From the NCBI GenBank assembly GCA_000320605.2, contig KB445796.1, forward strand, positions 1,022,926 to 1,086,925: a stretch of 64,000 bases of DNA, read 5' to 3'. Below, piece after piece: positions 46,476 through 59,642 of this stretch. Position 1 is the stretch's first letter. Each line of letters opens with the position of its first letter. The notes under the pieces are model-generated. The model was not told the origin of the DNA, searched no databases, and worked only from the letters and a program-made list of their open reading frames with translations. Source of the DNA: Gelatoporia subvermispora B. Taxonomy: Eukaryota; Basidiomycota; Agaricomycetes; Polyporales; Gelatoporiaceae. The translations under genes and the position numbers were made by a program.

Positions 46476-49400
46476 ATGGACCATTCGTCCGTCGCAGAGC
46501 AGCGCGCGACCGCGGTCGCAAAACTGAAACGGGCTGCCTCGCTCCCGCGCATGAAGGATGGGAGACGGCCTCCGATGCACGTTGAGGCAGTCAGCGAGGG
46601 CGAGAGGATCGACGACGACGGCCCCGACGAGGAAAGTGCGCAGGAGTCGGACGCACGGCTCGAGGAAGGGGACCAGGCCGGCCCGTCCGACGCCCCTCCC
46701 AACGTCGAGGAAACCGACATTCCCTCTCCAGAGACTCCTGTGGCGTCAAGTCATACACCTGTACGGGCCAAACGACGATCACGCTCGCGCACCAGGTCGA
46801 GGGGCTCGAGGGATTTGAAGGGGAAGGCTGTGCCCAAGCAATCTTCCGCGACGGGTTCAGCAAGCCATGCCAATGAGTCGTCCGCAGATGAGTACTACAA
46901 CACTTCCGCAGTAGGGGAGGACGCGCCGCCCTCCCCTCCCCTCGTCTCGCCGATCCCGTCGCATATCATCGCTGGCATCCCCCCATCGCGCCTCCTACGA
47001 TCACCAATATCACCGCTGCAACCCCTGCTCTACCCTGGGACAACACCACCCACGCCCACGTTGCCTTCCTTAGATGATATATCAAGGGGCATAGGCTTGT
47101 TCCGCTCAAATTCTGCCGGCGCCGCACGCGCCATGGCCATGTCAAAACTGACGAACGGGGCCGAGACGGACTACTCGCACATGTCACCGTCGCCGACGCC
47201 TGATCCCCTGGGACGACTGGGGCGCAACAACACAGTGTCAGGCGGTGAACGGTTGGCAGCGCGAAAGCTGATGCTCAATCGGCTCGGCAACAGACTCAAT
47301 CAGGCTGATGGTGATCAGACCAGTGGCGGGGAGGAGCCCACGCCGACAGTGACCTCGAAGCGCAGACGACGTCGCTCCAAGCGTGCCTCGTCGCGTGCCT
47401 CGACCGTGGTTGATGATCGGGAGGAGAGAGAGCCGCCCTCGACGTCCCCGAATACGCCTGTTGTACCCCCGTCCCCTCTGCCACGGTCATTCACCCCCGC
47501 GCACGAGCCGCCCCGCGCCCCGTCTGCTGCAGGCCATGTCCTCATCAATGGCAACGCCCGCTCGCCGACCCCTCAACGTGCGCAAAATGGAGACTTGCCC
47601 TTCGACTACGAGAAGCCCACAGGTCATAGAGGCGTAGTGGTGGAAGAGGAAGATGATGTCCCGGAGCGCCTGTCCCCTCCTCGCGTCCCGCAGCTGCCTT
47701 CATTACCCCCGCGTGTGTTCCCGCAGCCTGGCCAGCGTATGCCGCATACATCCGACGCGCCATCCTTCGGCTCGGAAGGTTCAAATGGTGCATCCGTGCC
47801 CGTCTTTTTGTCGCGCACTCCAAGTACCAGACAAGACATCTTCCCTGCGAGCCCCTTTGCCACGCCTCTGCGGGAGAAGCCATATCCTTACGAGGAGGAT
47901 GAGGAAGATCAGTATCAGGATCTACTACCGCCGCGCAGAGCCGTTTTCGAGCGTGACAGCGAAATAAGCTGGGTTGCCGACCTGGGTAAGTTTCTGATGT
48001 ACGAGTGGTGATGCAACCTTCACTCACTATCTAATCATAGTGCCGCGTATGCCACTACATGATGACGATGAGGACGAGGACACTGATGACGAAGGCGCAG
48101 AGCCTGACCCAGAACCTGAACCCGAACAGGAACAGGAACAGGAGCACACCGAGGAACTCCCGCCTGCGCAAGAGGAGCATCGCTCTTCCGCCGAGTACGA
48201 TCGCGATGTGCAGCGGCCGTCCACTCAGCTCAATTTGGTCGTGGATCTAGAGACATCCCCAGAGACGAGTGCAGCTCAGATTCCACCTTCACCATCGTCG
48301 CTTGTCGCACTGTCAGGAACGATCTCAGCAGAACCACAGATCGTAGCGCAGACGTCTTCTGCGACGTCCTCTGCGACATACCCAATGCGCCTATCGGTGG
48401 CTGTGCCTAGTCAAGTGGAGCGATCTCCCTCCGGGGAGAATACCGACTGGGACGAGTCGCGGGGCAGCGCATTCGAATCGGCCGCGAAGCGTGCGGCGGG
48501 GGCGTCTGCGGGGGCATGGGAGAAGGTCAAAGGCGCGTTCAGCAGAAGTAACTCCAGCAACGGGCGGCGATCGCGCACGAACAGCTTGGGCATCCGCGAC
48601 CGACGGCACAACAACACCGACTCTAGCGTCAGCCGCGAGAGCGGCGCCAGTCACACGAGCTGCAAGACGGACAAGGGCGAGGTTGCGGGCGTGTTCGCAC
48701 AGCAGCAGGTCTCCCCGCCGCTGATGCAGGCTCCATCTGCGTCGGCATCGATCTTGTCGCTGACGCCCCAGTCTGCACCCATGGGTAGCAACTCGCCGGT
48801 TCCCCCAGCGTCCTCCGCAGATCTCATGAAATACGCTGATTCCAAGCTCTTCCCTTTCCCGGGGATGATCCACCTCGAGGAGCAGCGGAACCGAGCAAGG
48901 GCGATGACGCCGTCTGCCTCGTCCCCTGATGTGACTGGTCTTATCGGCTTGGAAACTGTGAATAGTACCAGCTCGTCGAGTACTGCTACGCGTGTGGCAG
49001 AAGCAGGCCGCGAGCGGAAGATTTCACATCAGGCTTCGGACACTCGTCTGTTCACCAAGTTCAACGGTATCATGTCTCCACCCGCGATCACATCCGTACC
49101 CTCGTCGGCGTCGCAGGACTACTTCAGTCCTCGCGTTACCCCTCCGTCATCGCAACAGGGATCACTCAAGCTTCCGAAGGACCGGGAGGGTGTACGTAAT
49201 TGGCTCAAGTTATTCTCATCGCACAAGTCCTCCAGCAGCCCTGCATCCGCGCCTTCTGTCTCATCTACTCATTCTGCACATTCTGCGAGCAAGAAACCGT
49301 CGTTGACAGACCTCTTCACGGGAATCGGCCGCAAAGAGAACAATGATCTGACGGACTGGGAGGATATTGGTCATGACAAGGCACGTACACCGACGACTTC

Positions 49401-51660
49401 ACCGAGTAGTGCGCCAGCCGTCACGAGGCACGTCAAGGAGAATGGGAAGCCTTTGGGCACTAATGGCGGTGTGGAGAGACATTCCCCGCCTGTTGTATCC
49501 CCGGAGATCACGCAGAGCCGCCTGACGGAGGAAAATGGGCAACATACAGTGACCGACGAGGCAGTAGCCTCTTACGTCGTGGCGGATTACCCACTGGATT
49601 TTCCATCGTCTCCACCTGAACCACCCTCCTCTACCACGCCAGATCCCCAGTCCTCGTTAGACGAGTTCCCTGCTCGCTCTACAACGGATTCTTTCTCTTC
49701 ATCTTCCCATCAGACGCCGGAGTCTCCTCATGAACTCGGACAAAGTGCCATCATTATGGAGCGGCTTGACGAGATCCTGGGACGGGGCTCAAAGAGCTCA
49801 TCCTTACCATCCGTGCTCGACGATCCACCGCGCAAGCTCATCTTGTCGTCCCCAGTATTGCAGGTCACGAACGTCAACACCGTCAAGGACCGATTCCTGT
49901 TCCTTTTCAACGACATCCTAGTCATCGCGAAGCCCATCGTTCAGGACCCCGAGACTCTCCTTGACCCGGCGAAACCTAGTCCCAGCGATCGAAAGTTCAT
50001 TGTCAAGAGCGTAGTCCAGCTCCGGGATCTGCGATTTAGCAGCGAACGCGACGAGGTTCGCGCCAAAGTGTCCCAAGACACCGGCTCGATGAGACATCCT
50101 ATCATTCGCTCCTTTGTCCACAATTTCTCCAGAGACCCCGATCATGCCATCACTTCCCTATTCGAGAAAACAAGCACCAGGACCGATCCAGTCGTCGTAG
50201 GACAGCTTCTCTTCAAGACGCTGGATATTGATCGTGCCAGATTAGGCGACTACCTTTCGCGCCGCACCTCGAAAGTGGTTTTGAAGGCGTTCGTGGACAA
50301 TTTCGGGCTCATGGGGCTTCGAATTGACAAGGCTCTCCGAGTTTTCCTGCAATCAATCAATATCCCTCCCAGGTCGAGTGCCTCTCCGGTCGCGTTGGAG
50401 TATCTGATCGAGGCGTTCGCCAGTCGATGGTACGAAGCTAATGCCGGGAATGTCATGTACGACAAGGACGTCGCTGTCCGCTTGGTGCGCGCGATCGTGC
50501 AGCTCAATGAGGCCATGCATGGAGCTATCGCACAAGAACCAGGCATCACCGGTTATCCCAAGCGTAACATCATCGCGCGCGATTTTATGGATGCATTCAG
50601 GAGGTATGACCCCCGAGGTCTGGTGTCGGACGAGCTTTTAGACAAAATCTACTCGTCGATACGCAAAGAAAAGTTATCACAAGCACGCGTCCTCAACCAG
50701 AATTCGTACCCAGATGTCCCTATCGTCGTCAAGCGCCCACTCCCAACTCGTCTAACATATCGGCAACAGTCAGATCCGGTCATTCTCCGCATTCCGCAGC
50801 CAGACCCGCAACTCACCATTCAGCTGTATGGGCCAGATTTGACTTTCGATCCTCCAGTTCTGAGCTTCGCAAAGTCATCAGAGGCATCGTTCCGTGTCAC
50901 AGGGAACTCCCTTGGTGCCAAGAACATCATCATGTGGCGTTCGGGACCGAATGCTCTTGCCTACTCTGGCCTGCCATTGAGCAGCACAGTCTTGGTCGAG
51001 CGTTCGTTCATGCGCAATACCTTCCAACTTGCATTCGTTAATCATACCGGTGCAAAACGGAAGTACATGTTCAGTGTCGACGATTCACTGGTCCGCCACC
51101 AGTGGGTCGTGTCATTGCAGCGACACATTGGCATCGCGGCCTCAAATCCCACGGCGATGGCTGGCCTGTCAGGACCCCCAAATCAGGCCCAGAAGGCGCA
51201 CGATATTCTTGCGTTCAGGGTGCTACAGGAGACCCTGATCACTCAGGATGCTCCATCATCAGCTTACCCTAGCTCGCCTATCGACCAAGCATTTGCTCGT
51301 CTCACAGGCATGTCGCGGCACGCTGACCGTGGTATTCCCGGCGTCATGAGTGGACCTGTGTTGCCGACTCTGCGGAAGCAGGGAGACACCTCGAGCCCCC
51401 ATGCCAGGTCAAAGTCCCGCAGCAAGGTCTACCGCCTGGGGGCCGGCAAACTGGAGCCCGACCATCCAGATCCTGCGGCTGACGATGAGCAATGTCATCA
51501 GGACATGCTTGTCGATACGAACAAGCGGGAAGCACGTCTCTGGAGTGGCGATGATCTGGAGACTCTTTGTCGCCAGAACAGCTCGATTCCTTTCTTACTG
51601 GAGTATCTGCAAGTGGGACGCGCGGGCGAGATGCCTCATGGCATCTCGCCGCCACAATAG
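46476..51660 (+). CDS. Large protein with PH and Sec7-like (Arf-GEF-type) domains
   Basis: Two exons (46476-47985, 48041-51660) encode 1,709 residues. The first roughly 1,050 residues are disordered: Ser/Pro-rich with basic SRSRTRSRGS-type patches and an acidic EPDPEPEPEQEQEQ run. Near 49850-50040 a PH-like block reads KDRFLFLFNDILVIAKP and KFIVKSVVQLRDL. A Sec7-like domain follows (about 50100-50680): LGDYLSRRTSKVVLKAFVDN, GLRIDKALRVFLQSINIPPR, YLIEAFASRWYEAN and DKIYSSIRKEKL. A second PH-like domain lies near 50800-51140. Sec7 proteins load GTP onto Arf GTPases at Golgi, endosome or plasma membrane. The invariant catalytic Glu after the GDYL motif is replaced (SRR instead of GE), so exchange activity is doubtful. 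The roughly 1 kb intergenic 5' side shows no competing start. Confidence 0.85.
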
Positions 51661-52112
51661 CGGTGTCTTAGTCTCACCCAGGATACCTGTACGTTATATT
51701 TTCAATATAATTCGAATTCTTGCTGACGTGTATATTCACAGATCATTGGCTGCGATCTACGGTGTACTATGTCTGTACTTCATGTCTACTTGCTCTGTCA
51801 TCATTGTTTTTACATCTGCTTTACGGACCCCTCATGCACGCTCACTAATCTCATGTTATATCCAGTATTTAAGTAGTCGGAAGTCTTATGTCCAGTTACT
51901 TTTATCCATTTGTAGAAGACAATTACTAAATCACACTTTACTCGATCGAGACCGTACAATACTGCTCGTGGTGGTGCGACCATCAAACCGGGAGAACTAC
52001 GTTATATCAACATCAAAATGATATGAAAGCTGTGTCATTGAATGTGTACTACTTGGGGACGAATTCGAGTACTTGATATGGCAAATTATGATGTTGATGA
52101 GCCCACTTGTCA
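51661..52112. other. Convergent 3' region between the Sec7-like and Zn2Cys6 genes
   Basis: AT-rich 450 bp holding the 3' UTRs of both converging genes. No feature is recognised. Confidence 0.45.
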
Positions 52113-55100
52113 CTACGTTCGTGATGAAGAGAATGGGAAATGCACAGTTGGGTCTCCGAATGTTTCCAGAAAGTCCACGGAATAATCTGAGCTACCGAAT
52201 ATGAATGGCTGGGACGGCAATATCTCGGGTGCTAAACCAGTTGGTGGTTGCACAGTCGTCGCAGATGCATCTTGCGGAATCATACCAGACCAGAAATCAT
52301 AGCCAAAGAACGTCGTCGAGTTGATAATATCTGACGGCGCACAACCGATAGGGAGCGATAACAGCCCCTCGAGAGTAGGATCCTGTGGGGCGTTGTTGAT
52401 ATCGGTTGGCGGTGGGTTTATTGGGTAGTCCTCCGTGTGCGTTTGTGGCGCATGAGGAACTATGTCCTCCATTTCCTCTGCTCGTCGCTTTCGCTTATGA
52501 GAGGACGTCGATGTTTGCGAACGGCCCTCGAGCTGCAGCTCGACTCCACGGAGGAGATCGCGAATTCGGATAGCACAGGGCCAAGGAATCTGACGGCGGT
52601 TGTTAGAGTCGCTTGGCTTCGTATCATCGACATACCTGTTCTAACGCGCTGATGCAATTGTGTAGGCCCGATGATGCTTGCGTGTCGAATGGCCGAGATT
52701 GAACTACAGCGAAAATCATGAAACTCAGTGCTAATGCATAGGCTTACTGATTGCAGAGATTTTCACTAACGGGTTATAATGTGCATAATTCTATAGCTCC
52801 GTATCAGATTCCACACGTATATGGTAAAGAGAATATGCGCACCCGGCACTTTGTATATATGTCATGACGCAAGGATGCAGCCATCTAAGATCATAGACTT
52901 CGTGGTAGCGCATAGCTAAGTAATCGAAGTTTTTTAGTCAAGTTTCAAACTAATCTGACTGAGGGAGATTCATGCACAAACCTATTGATCCAACGTGAGA
53001 TGCTGCACTTTGACACATATCGAGTGATCTCCAAGGTATGTAATCCACATCTTTCCCACGTGATGCTGGTGCCGTGCTGATATTTGGGGGTAGAGTCATC
53101 TTCCGCTTTTTGGACCAATCTGACAAGAGTAACTTACTCGCTCGCTTTGGGTATACTACAATCAAGTAGCACTCGTTCAATAAAGTAGAGGATAAAATCT
53201 AGGTTGTGCGAGGCTTACAACGGTCGATGGAGGAACAGCACAGCTGCCCAATACTGTATATGCAGTATTAATATATGAGGGGCAGGGCAAGGTCGGGTGC
53301 TGCCTGCTGAGTACTTCAGTGGTTCTGGCAGATCGAGATACCACTTGAGGAGGCGAAGATGGAGATCTTCCATGAGCGTTCGGCGCGGGGTAGTGGAAAC
53401 ACGCGAGACGGGGTATATCTGAGTAATCACTTCTCCAAGTATGACAGCTGCGAAAGTTGCAATGTTTGTGAGGGAACAGGGTCAAGGTCACTTACAAAGG
53501 GAGGATGCCTCTTTGAAATAGAGCATAGGCCTGGAGGGTATTGGCGTCGCACCAGGAATCAGGGAATGGAGGTTGTGGTGACACCAGGTCGCCCCTGCAT
53601 CATTCTATCGAGGTTATCAGAAGCATGTCCGCATGGGGGCCCAGGTACCTACCTCCGGTACACTTGGCAGAGGGACGGAGTAGTCCACTTCTCGTATTGC
53701 CACTGGGCGTCCTAATCTCACAGTGAATCGCGCGATTGCCTATTTCACATTGCAGCTCACCGAGAAACAGGGAGGAGTATCTGCAACACAAGTTAGACAG
53801 AAGAGGTGACCTTCGAGTTCGCTCGTACCTCTCTGCCAGACAACACGCCCACCATACCCGATATCGCATTTCCCTCTGCTTCGGGGAAAATAACTGGTGA
53901 TCTTCCACTAGCCAGTGCTCTGGATTCCTGTTCAAGCCAAGATCGAAGGCCTAGACAATTCAGTACGTGAAGTACCAAGCCAGACTATGCTGCAAACCAT
54001 TCTGACTGCCATGCCTGAAGAAGTACAGCTGATAAACGCGCGCAATGTACTCTGCAGTGTTTATCGACTCACCAATTTGGAGCCATCCTTCCTCCAGGCT
54101 GCCTGTAATCCCAACTTGTCAGAGTGCTACAAAAGGTAACCTCCAGATATGCTGACCGGTTCCGAATCCACGAATGCCCAAGATGATCAACGCTTGAACT
54201 GTTGATACCCGGCTCTCTTGATACATTGAATCTGGGAAAGTTCTGGTAAGCACCACCTTTCGCGAGTGTTTATGTGGCTTTTCGGAGACTCACTGAGTAT
54301 CCTGCGGGCTTGCGCGGCGTAAAGGGCGTTCTCGGTCTGCCCACCCGTCGACGAGTAGGCGTCGTCCAAGTAATGGGCTGCGATTGCAAAGATAGCGAAG
54401 AGAAGGAGCTTCGAGATACTCTGAGCCGGTTCCGGGATGACTGCGCCCGGTTGCTCATACTGTCCTTCGTACGTTTTGAGAAACCTAAGTGTCACATAAT
54501 GAAGCTTGGTCATCTAAACAGGAACCGATACGAACACTGCTCTTCTGTTGGAAGGTTATTAGTCGTCGCACATGAGACCGCTCAATGACGTACTGGACAC
54601 TAAGATCATACATAAAAGATTCCTCATCGATGATTGGCAAAACTGGATTTATGTATGTGAAGAAGAGTTGTATCAGGCGATCCTGAACGTGCACCGGAGG
54701 AAGCTGCATATTGGCAACATATATGGGATCTTCAATTTCTGATACACCGGGCCACATCTTCCCCATTGGAAAATTCCTGAGCTCGATCAGTAACAATCAA
54801 GACCATAGCATTGCATAGATACCAGATTCCACCGAGTCTACGATTGTCCAATCTCTTTCCTTGTGCCAGGATATGCAAGCCCGACGAGTTTCCGTGATAG
54901 CGAATCTACCAAGATGAGTCGAGCAGCCTGGGATCCTCCCCCTAGAGACATACCTCTCTGTTCTCGTCCATTGACAAATTTCCGAATGCTTCTTGACAGT
55001 CATCTAAGCAATCTTCTGGCTCTACTCTAGATAAGAGGGCACGCTCTTGGTGCGCAATCCGTATCGAAGAGCTCACCTTCTGGCACTTCAGAGGCTTCCT

Positions 55101-56202
55101 TGTCGAGACGAGAGGCTGTATGGTGTGGTGAAGGACCAACCCTGAGTCTTTGCCGAGGCGGTTCTTCAGCATTTTCTTCTTCGGGCTGGGGCGCGGCAGT
55201 CGACGAAGCTGTCATGCTCATCTCTTCGACGTCTTGATGAATTACCAAAGACTTGGATAAGCGGTCTTGCCATTCTAGGTTTGGCCTTACACTCTTCAGG
55301 GCAGCTAAGAATCCAGTGAGTTTAGCCACCGTATTTCCCCATGTCAGAAACCATTCCAGACTACCCACCGCCTTTGGTGACACTCTCACGGGAAGCTCTT
55401 GACTGTCGTTGCGCGCGTTCGTTTACCGGCAAGGTCTCTTCGCTCACAATGGAGGCGAAGAAATTATCTTCTGTAGGGTCTACAGACCGCTGTACGCGGC
55501 CGCTCGCACCCTGCAGTATGCAAATTCGTTCGAAAATGCCGGTACCATGGGGTTGTAATGGCACATACGAAAGGTCCAACATCAACTCGATCAAGTATTG
55601 TATTTGCCAGACCATCTTCGCGAAGGTCTGTGATGATCCCTCTCGCGCGGTGGTCCTCAGAGGACATGATCGCGGCAAGCACACTCTCCACCTGGTGGAG
55701 GCGATGTTCCAGTGCTTTGATATAGCCCTTGGGAGGCCCACGTCTGAATGTCGGACCTGGAGAGATCTATGTCAGCGGATCTGAAATTCAGCTGATTGGC
55801 GGGCATCTCACCTGAAAATGTACATTCTGGTCCGCAGGCAGTCCACGGTTCACTCTCGGTCATTCGGTGTTGACGCCATGATTTCGCGGAAAAGTGCCTC
55901 ACCTGCCTTGCTTGCATGACAGTTTTTACAAATATCGCCATTCCCAGGCCCCGGCTCACACTTTATTTTGGATCTTCTGCATCTATCGCATGCTGCCGGT
56001 CAGGAGAAGCGTGAGCCAATGGGCAACTTGGGTTTCCCCCAATGTATCGGGTCGAGGTGAGCCCGAGCAAGGTGAGATGCACATTACCTCGTGCGCTTTT
56101 CTTTGTGTTGTGAGATGCATCCGCAGCTGCCGGCTGTGTCTCGGCCTCTTCAGGCGTTGGAGAAGCTGCTGGTTGCCGTTCGTTCTGTGCTCGTCCTCGC
56201 AT
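52113..56202 (-). CDS. Zn2Cys6 fungal transcription factor
   Basis: A minus-strand, many-exon gene. The zinc cluster is split over exons ending before 55992, 55992-55903 and a 15 nt exon 55826-55812. Together they give RACDRCRRSKIKCEPG, then ICKNCHASKAEC, matching the C-x2-C-x6-C pairs. The exon from 55756 gives RRGPPKGYIKALEHRL and HQVESVLAAI, the linker and dimerisation coiled coil. Further on, LPPVHVQDRLIQLFFTYINP and YRVWWACCLAERYERT are signatures of the fungal-specific regulatory (middle homology) domain. The last exon (52472-52113) is Pro/Asp-rich and probably the activation region. Start is taken at 56202; an upstream in-frame extension exists without ATG. Target genes are unknown, and no metabolic cluster adjoins. 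Several middle exons were not mapped precisely. Confidence 0.85.
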
Positions 56203-57945
56203 ACTTCGAGTGTCGATCGTTCGCTCGCTTATCGAGCCTTTTTGGCAATGTTCTGGCGCCAGAATTGGCGCTGATAATGTCAAGCCGCGCCGTGACCCTC
56301 TGAGATGTTGTTTGGAGTAGGCACTTGAGCTGCAATCTGCAGGTAAAGGCTTGTATGGATTGGTCTGCTAGGACGAGGGCAATGCTCTGGTTGTAGTTGC
56401 AATGGAGTTGCAATGGACTCAATGCGTACCGAAGTTGACCCGGCCACTACATGCAGGGATCGAAGCATGATACGGTTGACAGCTAAATATTACTAATCAT
56501 GGCGAAAGGCAGCACTCGTAAAGCTCAAGTTCAAGATGGACAGTATACTAAGGCCTCTGAAGCAGCGACGGGTGGTCTTACTGCCAGTCATGTCCGTTTC
56601 TGGGTTACATTTGCGTCCAATATTTGAAAATGTCTACAAGGAAGGAGACAACTCAGCAAATCAGAGGTATGACACCAGGCGTCGGACTGCTGTAAGGTAG
56701 GTCTCCAGGCACCAGGTGTGTCCATGCCTTCTCGTACCGAACTCAGAACGATTGATATTTTGTATATTCTACACTTCCATATCACGTGCCCTACCCCCTC
56801 CGAACGCTTCTGCGGCAATGTTGACGAAATGCAATCTCACTGTGCCTCGCTCCAGCAATCTAGTAAAGATTTGCTTCGAGATACGCTCTGCACGCTGTCC
56901 CAGCTGGCGCTCGTCAACAATACCTCCAACAAAGCACATGAGCACAGATGCGAGAAGTTGGAGATGACGGAAGTCAATGAAGGTTCCGGCACCGTAGATC
57001 ATCCCAGCTTCACCATCAGCTTCAGATCATATACGCAATGCAAGGCACCAGGGGTAACTTGAACGAATTGTTCAGACTTGTGGGACATACTCGAATGTAT
57101 GACCACAGTGATCATCCTGTCTCTCATTTCAGGAGGAATTTCCTTGCGCCACATCAAGCTGGATGAAGGAGTATACTACTAGTGAACACTGGAGATTCAG
57201 CAACCTGTGTAGGAAGAGCAACACCTGCAATACCTTCATCAATGGGGTGAGAGACAAAATTGAGCACTTATGCCGACAGTGATCCGATGTGAGACACTTC
57301 TGAATGTTAGACTATATGCTCTGGTTGACAAGAAATCCGAGGTTGCGGTGTTATGCGGGGCCTTCGGGGTCGGACGGAGAATACAACGGAATGCTGCGGA
57401 GAGTCTGCTGAGAGGTTCGCTACGGAGACAAATAAGCAGACCATTCATATATGATGAGGGTATGAGACATGAAACTTGGAGTTTAATGAGTGTGATTGAA
57501 GGCTGCCGCGTTACCAGCGCGACAGCCTGGGGCAGAGAACACGACGGCCGACACATACTGTGTTCCATGCAAGGAATTCCGCGACGGAGATGCAGGACAT
57601 ATCCTTCCACGAGACAAGGGGTAAGACGGAGAAAAAGCGGGCACTGGAGCCCAGATGCGGTTCACGAGATAAAGGTCGGAAAGATGCTTCTTCTGGATAC
57701 ATCCTGACTGCTTCAACCGAATAGGTCAATTGGTATCCGAACTAAACTGCAATACAACGATCATGTGAGGTATTAAGACGGCAAAGCGTCATGATATGAT
57801 ATCGAGTCATCAAGAAACATAAAAAGTGCCATGAAACCGAGTACGAAAGCGCAAGAAAACACAGAAAATACACAACAGAAAGGGACGACGGCAACATACG
57901 TGTATATACAGGTCTACAGGTCGAAGTATGACGGGTCACGTGCGC
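56203..57945. other. Unassigned region, possible minus-strand coding remnants
   Basis: Minus-strand pieces look protein-like (MWRKEIPPEMRDRMITVV in about 57163-57060; GAGTFIDFRHLQLLASVLM in 57002-56769) and can be linked by introns. They match no family I recognise, and no upstream exon completes them. It may be an unrecognised gene or a decayed one. Confidence 0.3.
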
Positions 57946-58852
57946 TCATGACGCGCGAAGAGCACGCAACGGTTCCGAGCCTTTGTCGTAAGGCAGGACT
58001 TGCACGCCACGCTGTCCGCGCATCTTGCACAGACGATACCGCTCGAGTTCGTAACGCTCGTACGAAGCGGCTGCGAGGCGCATCGCGTGAACGTGGTGCG
58101 GGCGCGAGTTGGCCGCGGCGGCGTGTGCGCGCGACTGCCAGATGCACGTCGCGAGATTGAGGCCCGACTCGGGGTGCGGCGAGCCGTACCAGTACATAAT
58201 GAGCTGCGGACATGACTGTCAGTGTACAGACAGATGTAGCTATGCTGAAGACTTACTCCGCCGTTCTGCACCGCTTCTTCGTGAGCCTTTTTGTCGGCTT
58301 CGTAGAGGGCTTTGTGGAGAAATTGAGTGAGCGAGGAATATAAGCTAGTATGAAACACGTAAACGTACGTCCAGTATCACTCCCTGCACGTCGCTTGCTG
58401 CGGAAGACAACGCAATACCATTCGCGTTCGTCGTCTAGCGACAGGGCAAGATCAAGCTCGGACCAGTTGAAAGCCTCAGCGTATGGTTCTGTCGCGTATT
58501 CGGACGTAATAGGCTGGAAACTGTGAAGCGCACGGTGTAGCGCGAGCGACGCATGATCTATCGAAGGCAGGCGTGAGGAAGTGGACAGAGGCTTGGAACG
58601 TGGGTCCTGGGGCGTCTGGGATTGTATGGGATGATTGTAGCCACGAGGAAGAGAAGATAGAAGCGGGGGAAGGTAGAGGATGGGAGTGGAAGTCGCGTCT
58701 TTGGAAAAGCTAGGGAGCTTGTGAGGATCGCGTTGAGACGAAGCGGAATCTGCTTCCTTGTGGGTTCTAGGAGAGCCAACCGCCAGCAAGTTCGGTGAGC
58801 GAGGCTCCATGGTTGGTGACTGGGTGTACGTTGCGACAGCTACTTCAGCCAT
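57946..58852 (-). CDS. UPF0643 family conserved fungal protein
   Basis: Three exons (58852-58369, 58309-58257, 58203-57946) give 264 residues. The N-terminal 110 residues are Ser/Pro-rich and disordered. The conserved domain contains FNWSELDLALSLDDEREWYC, then LYEADKKAHEEAVQNGG, LIMYWYGSPHPESGLNLATC and IWQSRAHAAAANSRPHHVHA followed by MRLAAASYERYELERY. This series is diagnostic for the UPF0643 family, which is widespread in fungi and has no assigned function. There is no signal peptide or membrane span. The gene is divergent from the complex I gene with about 790 bp between starts. Splice phase closes exactly. Confidence 0.9.
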
Positions 58853-59642
58853 GATGTTCTAGAGTGGGGACTGAGAGCGGAGGAGGTAAGAAGAGAAGCG
58901 AGAAAAGCGAATATCCCACGACGGCGGAGAGCGGCCTGATGAAGGTTTGGACTTGTGTCTGGGGTGAGTCAGGACTTATGTACTGAGAACAGACTTCTAC
59001 CGCGCTGTCCGACATGAGCCAGATTGTCAGGCCATAGCGCAACCAAGAGCTGCCGAATCGAGACGGCTCGTCAGGGTTTGATAGACCGGAGAACCCCCGT
59101 AAGGCGGAGAAGGGGACGTGAAGCAGACTCGAGCTCCGAGTAACAGAGCGTGTCGCCGGCATGGCGTGCGGTTGAGTAACGGTCGACGAGCGATTGCGCG
59201 ATCGTCTGCGCCCGGTCGTAAAGAGGACCAATACACCGATGCGCAACATCCGCATAGCAAATTGAAGGCGCACAGATACTTGGAGATGGATGCCCGACGA
59301 GGGCGCAACGCGTATTCTTGGTGCTGTTTTCAAAGCTGGGGCAATTCGGAATTGCGAGCCCTGTCACAACCAAGCCAGGCGCGTCGAGCAAAAGGGCGCG
59401 AGACAGCGTCGAGACACACGAACAGCATCCCTGCATCGGCGCAGTGACTTGCCGGACATTGCGCTCCTCACCAGGGTTGCATTGGACGACTGAGCATTGG
59501 GAACGGCCAGGACAGTGTTGACAACGGAGAAGACACGTCGAGGAGTGTCCAGCGCTGGCAGGTCGCATGAGGCGCCCCGGTGCGGCGCGCGTGACCACCG
59601 CTCCTCGTCAATTCGTCCATCTGCGACTGGTTCACTTCATCC
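58853..59642. other. Divergent promoter region of UPF0643 and complex I genes
   Basis: About 790 bp between two divergent start codons. Antisense open frames here (for example 58845-59333 minus) show no motif and are judged spurious. Confidence 0.5.

Noticed and set aside
58845..59333. 162-codon minus-strand open frame upstream of UPF0643
   Set aside because: No motif, composition-driven, and it lies in a divergent promoter region.
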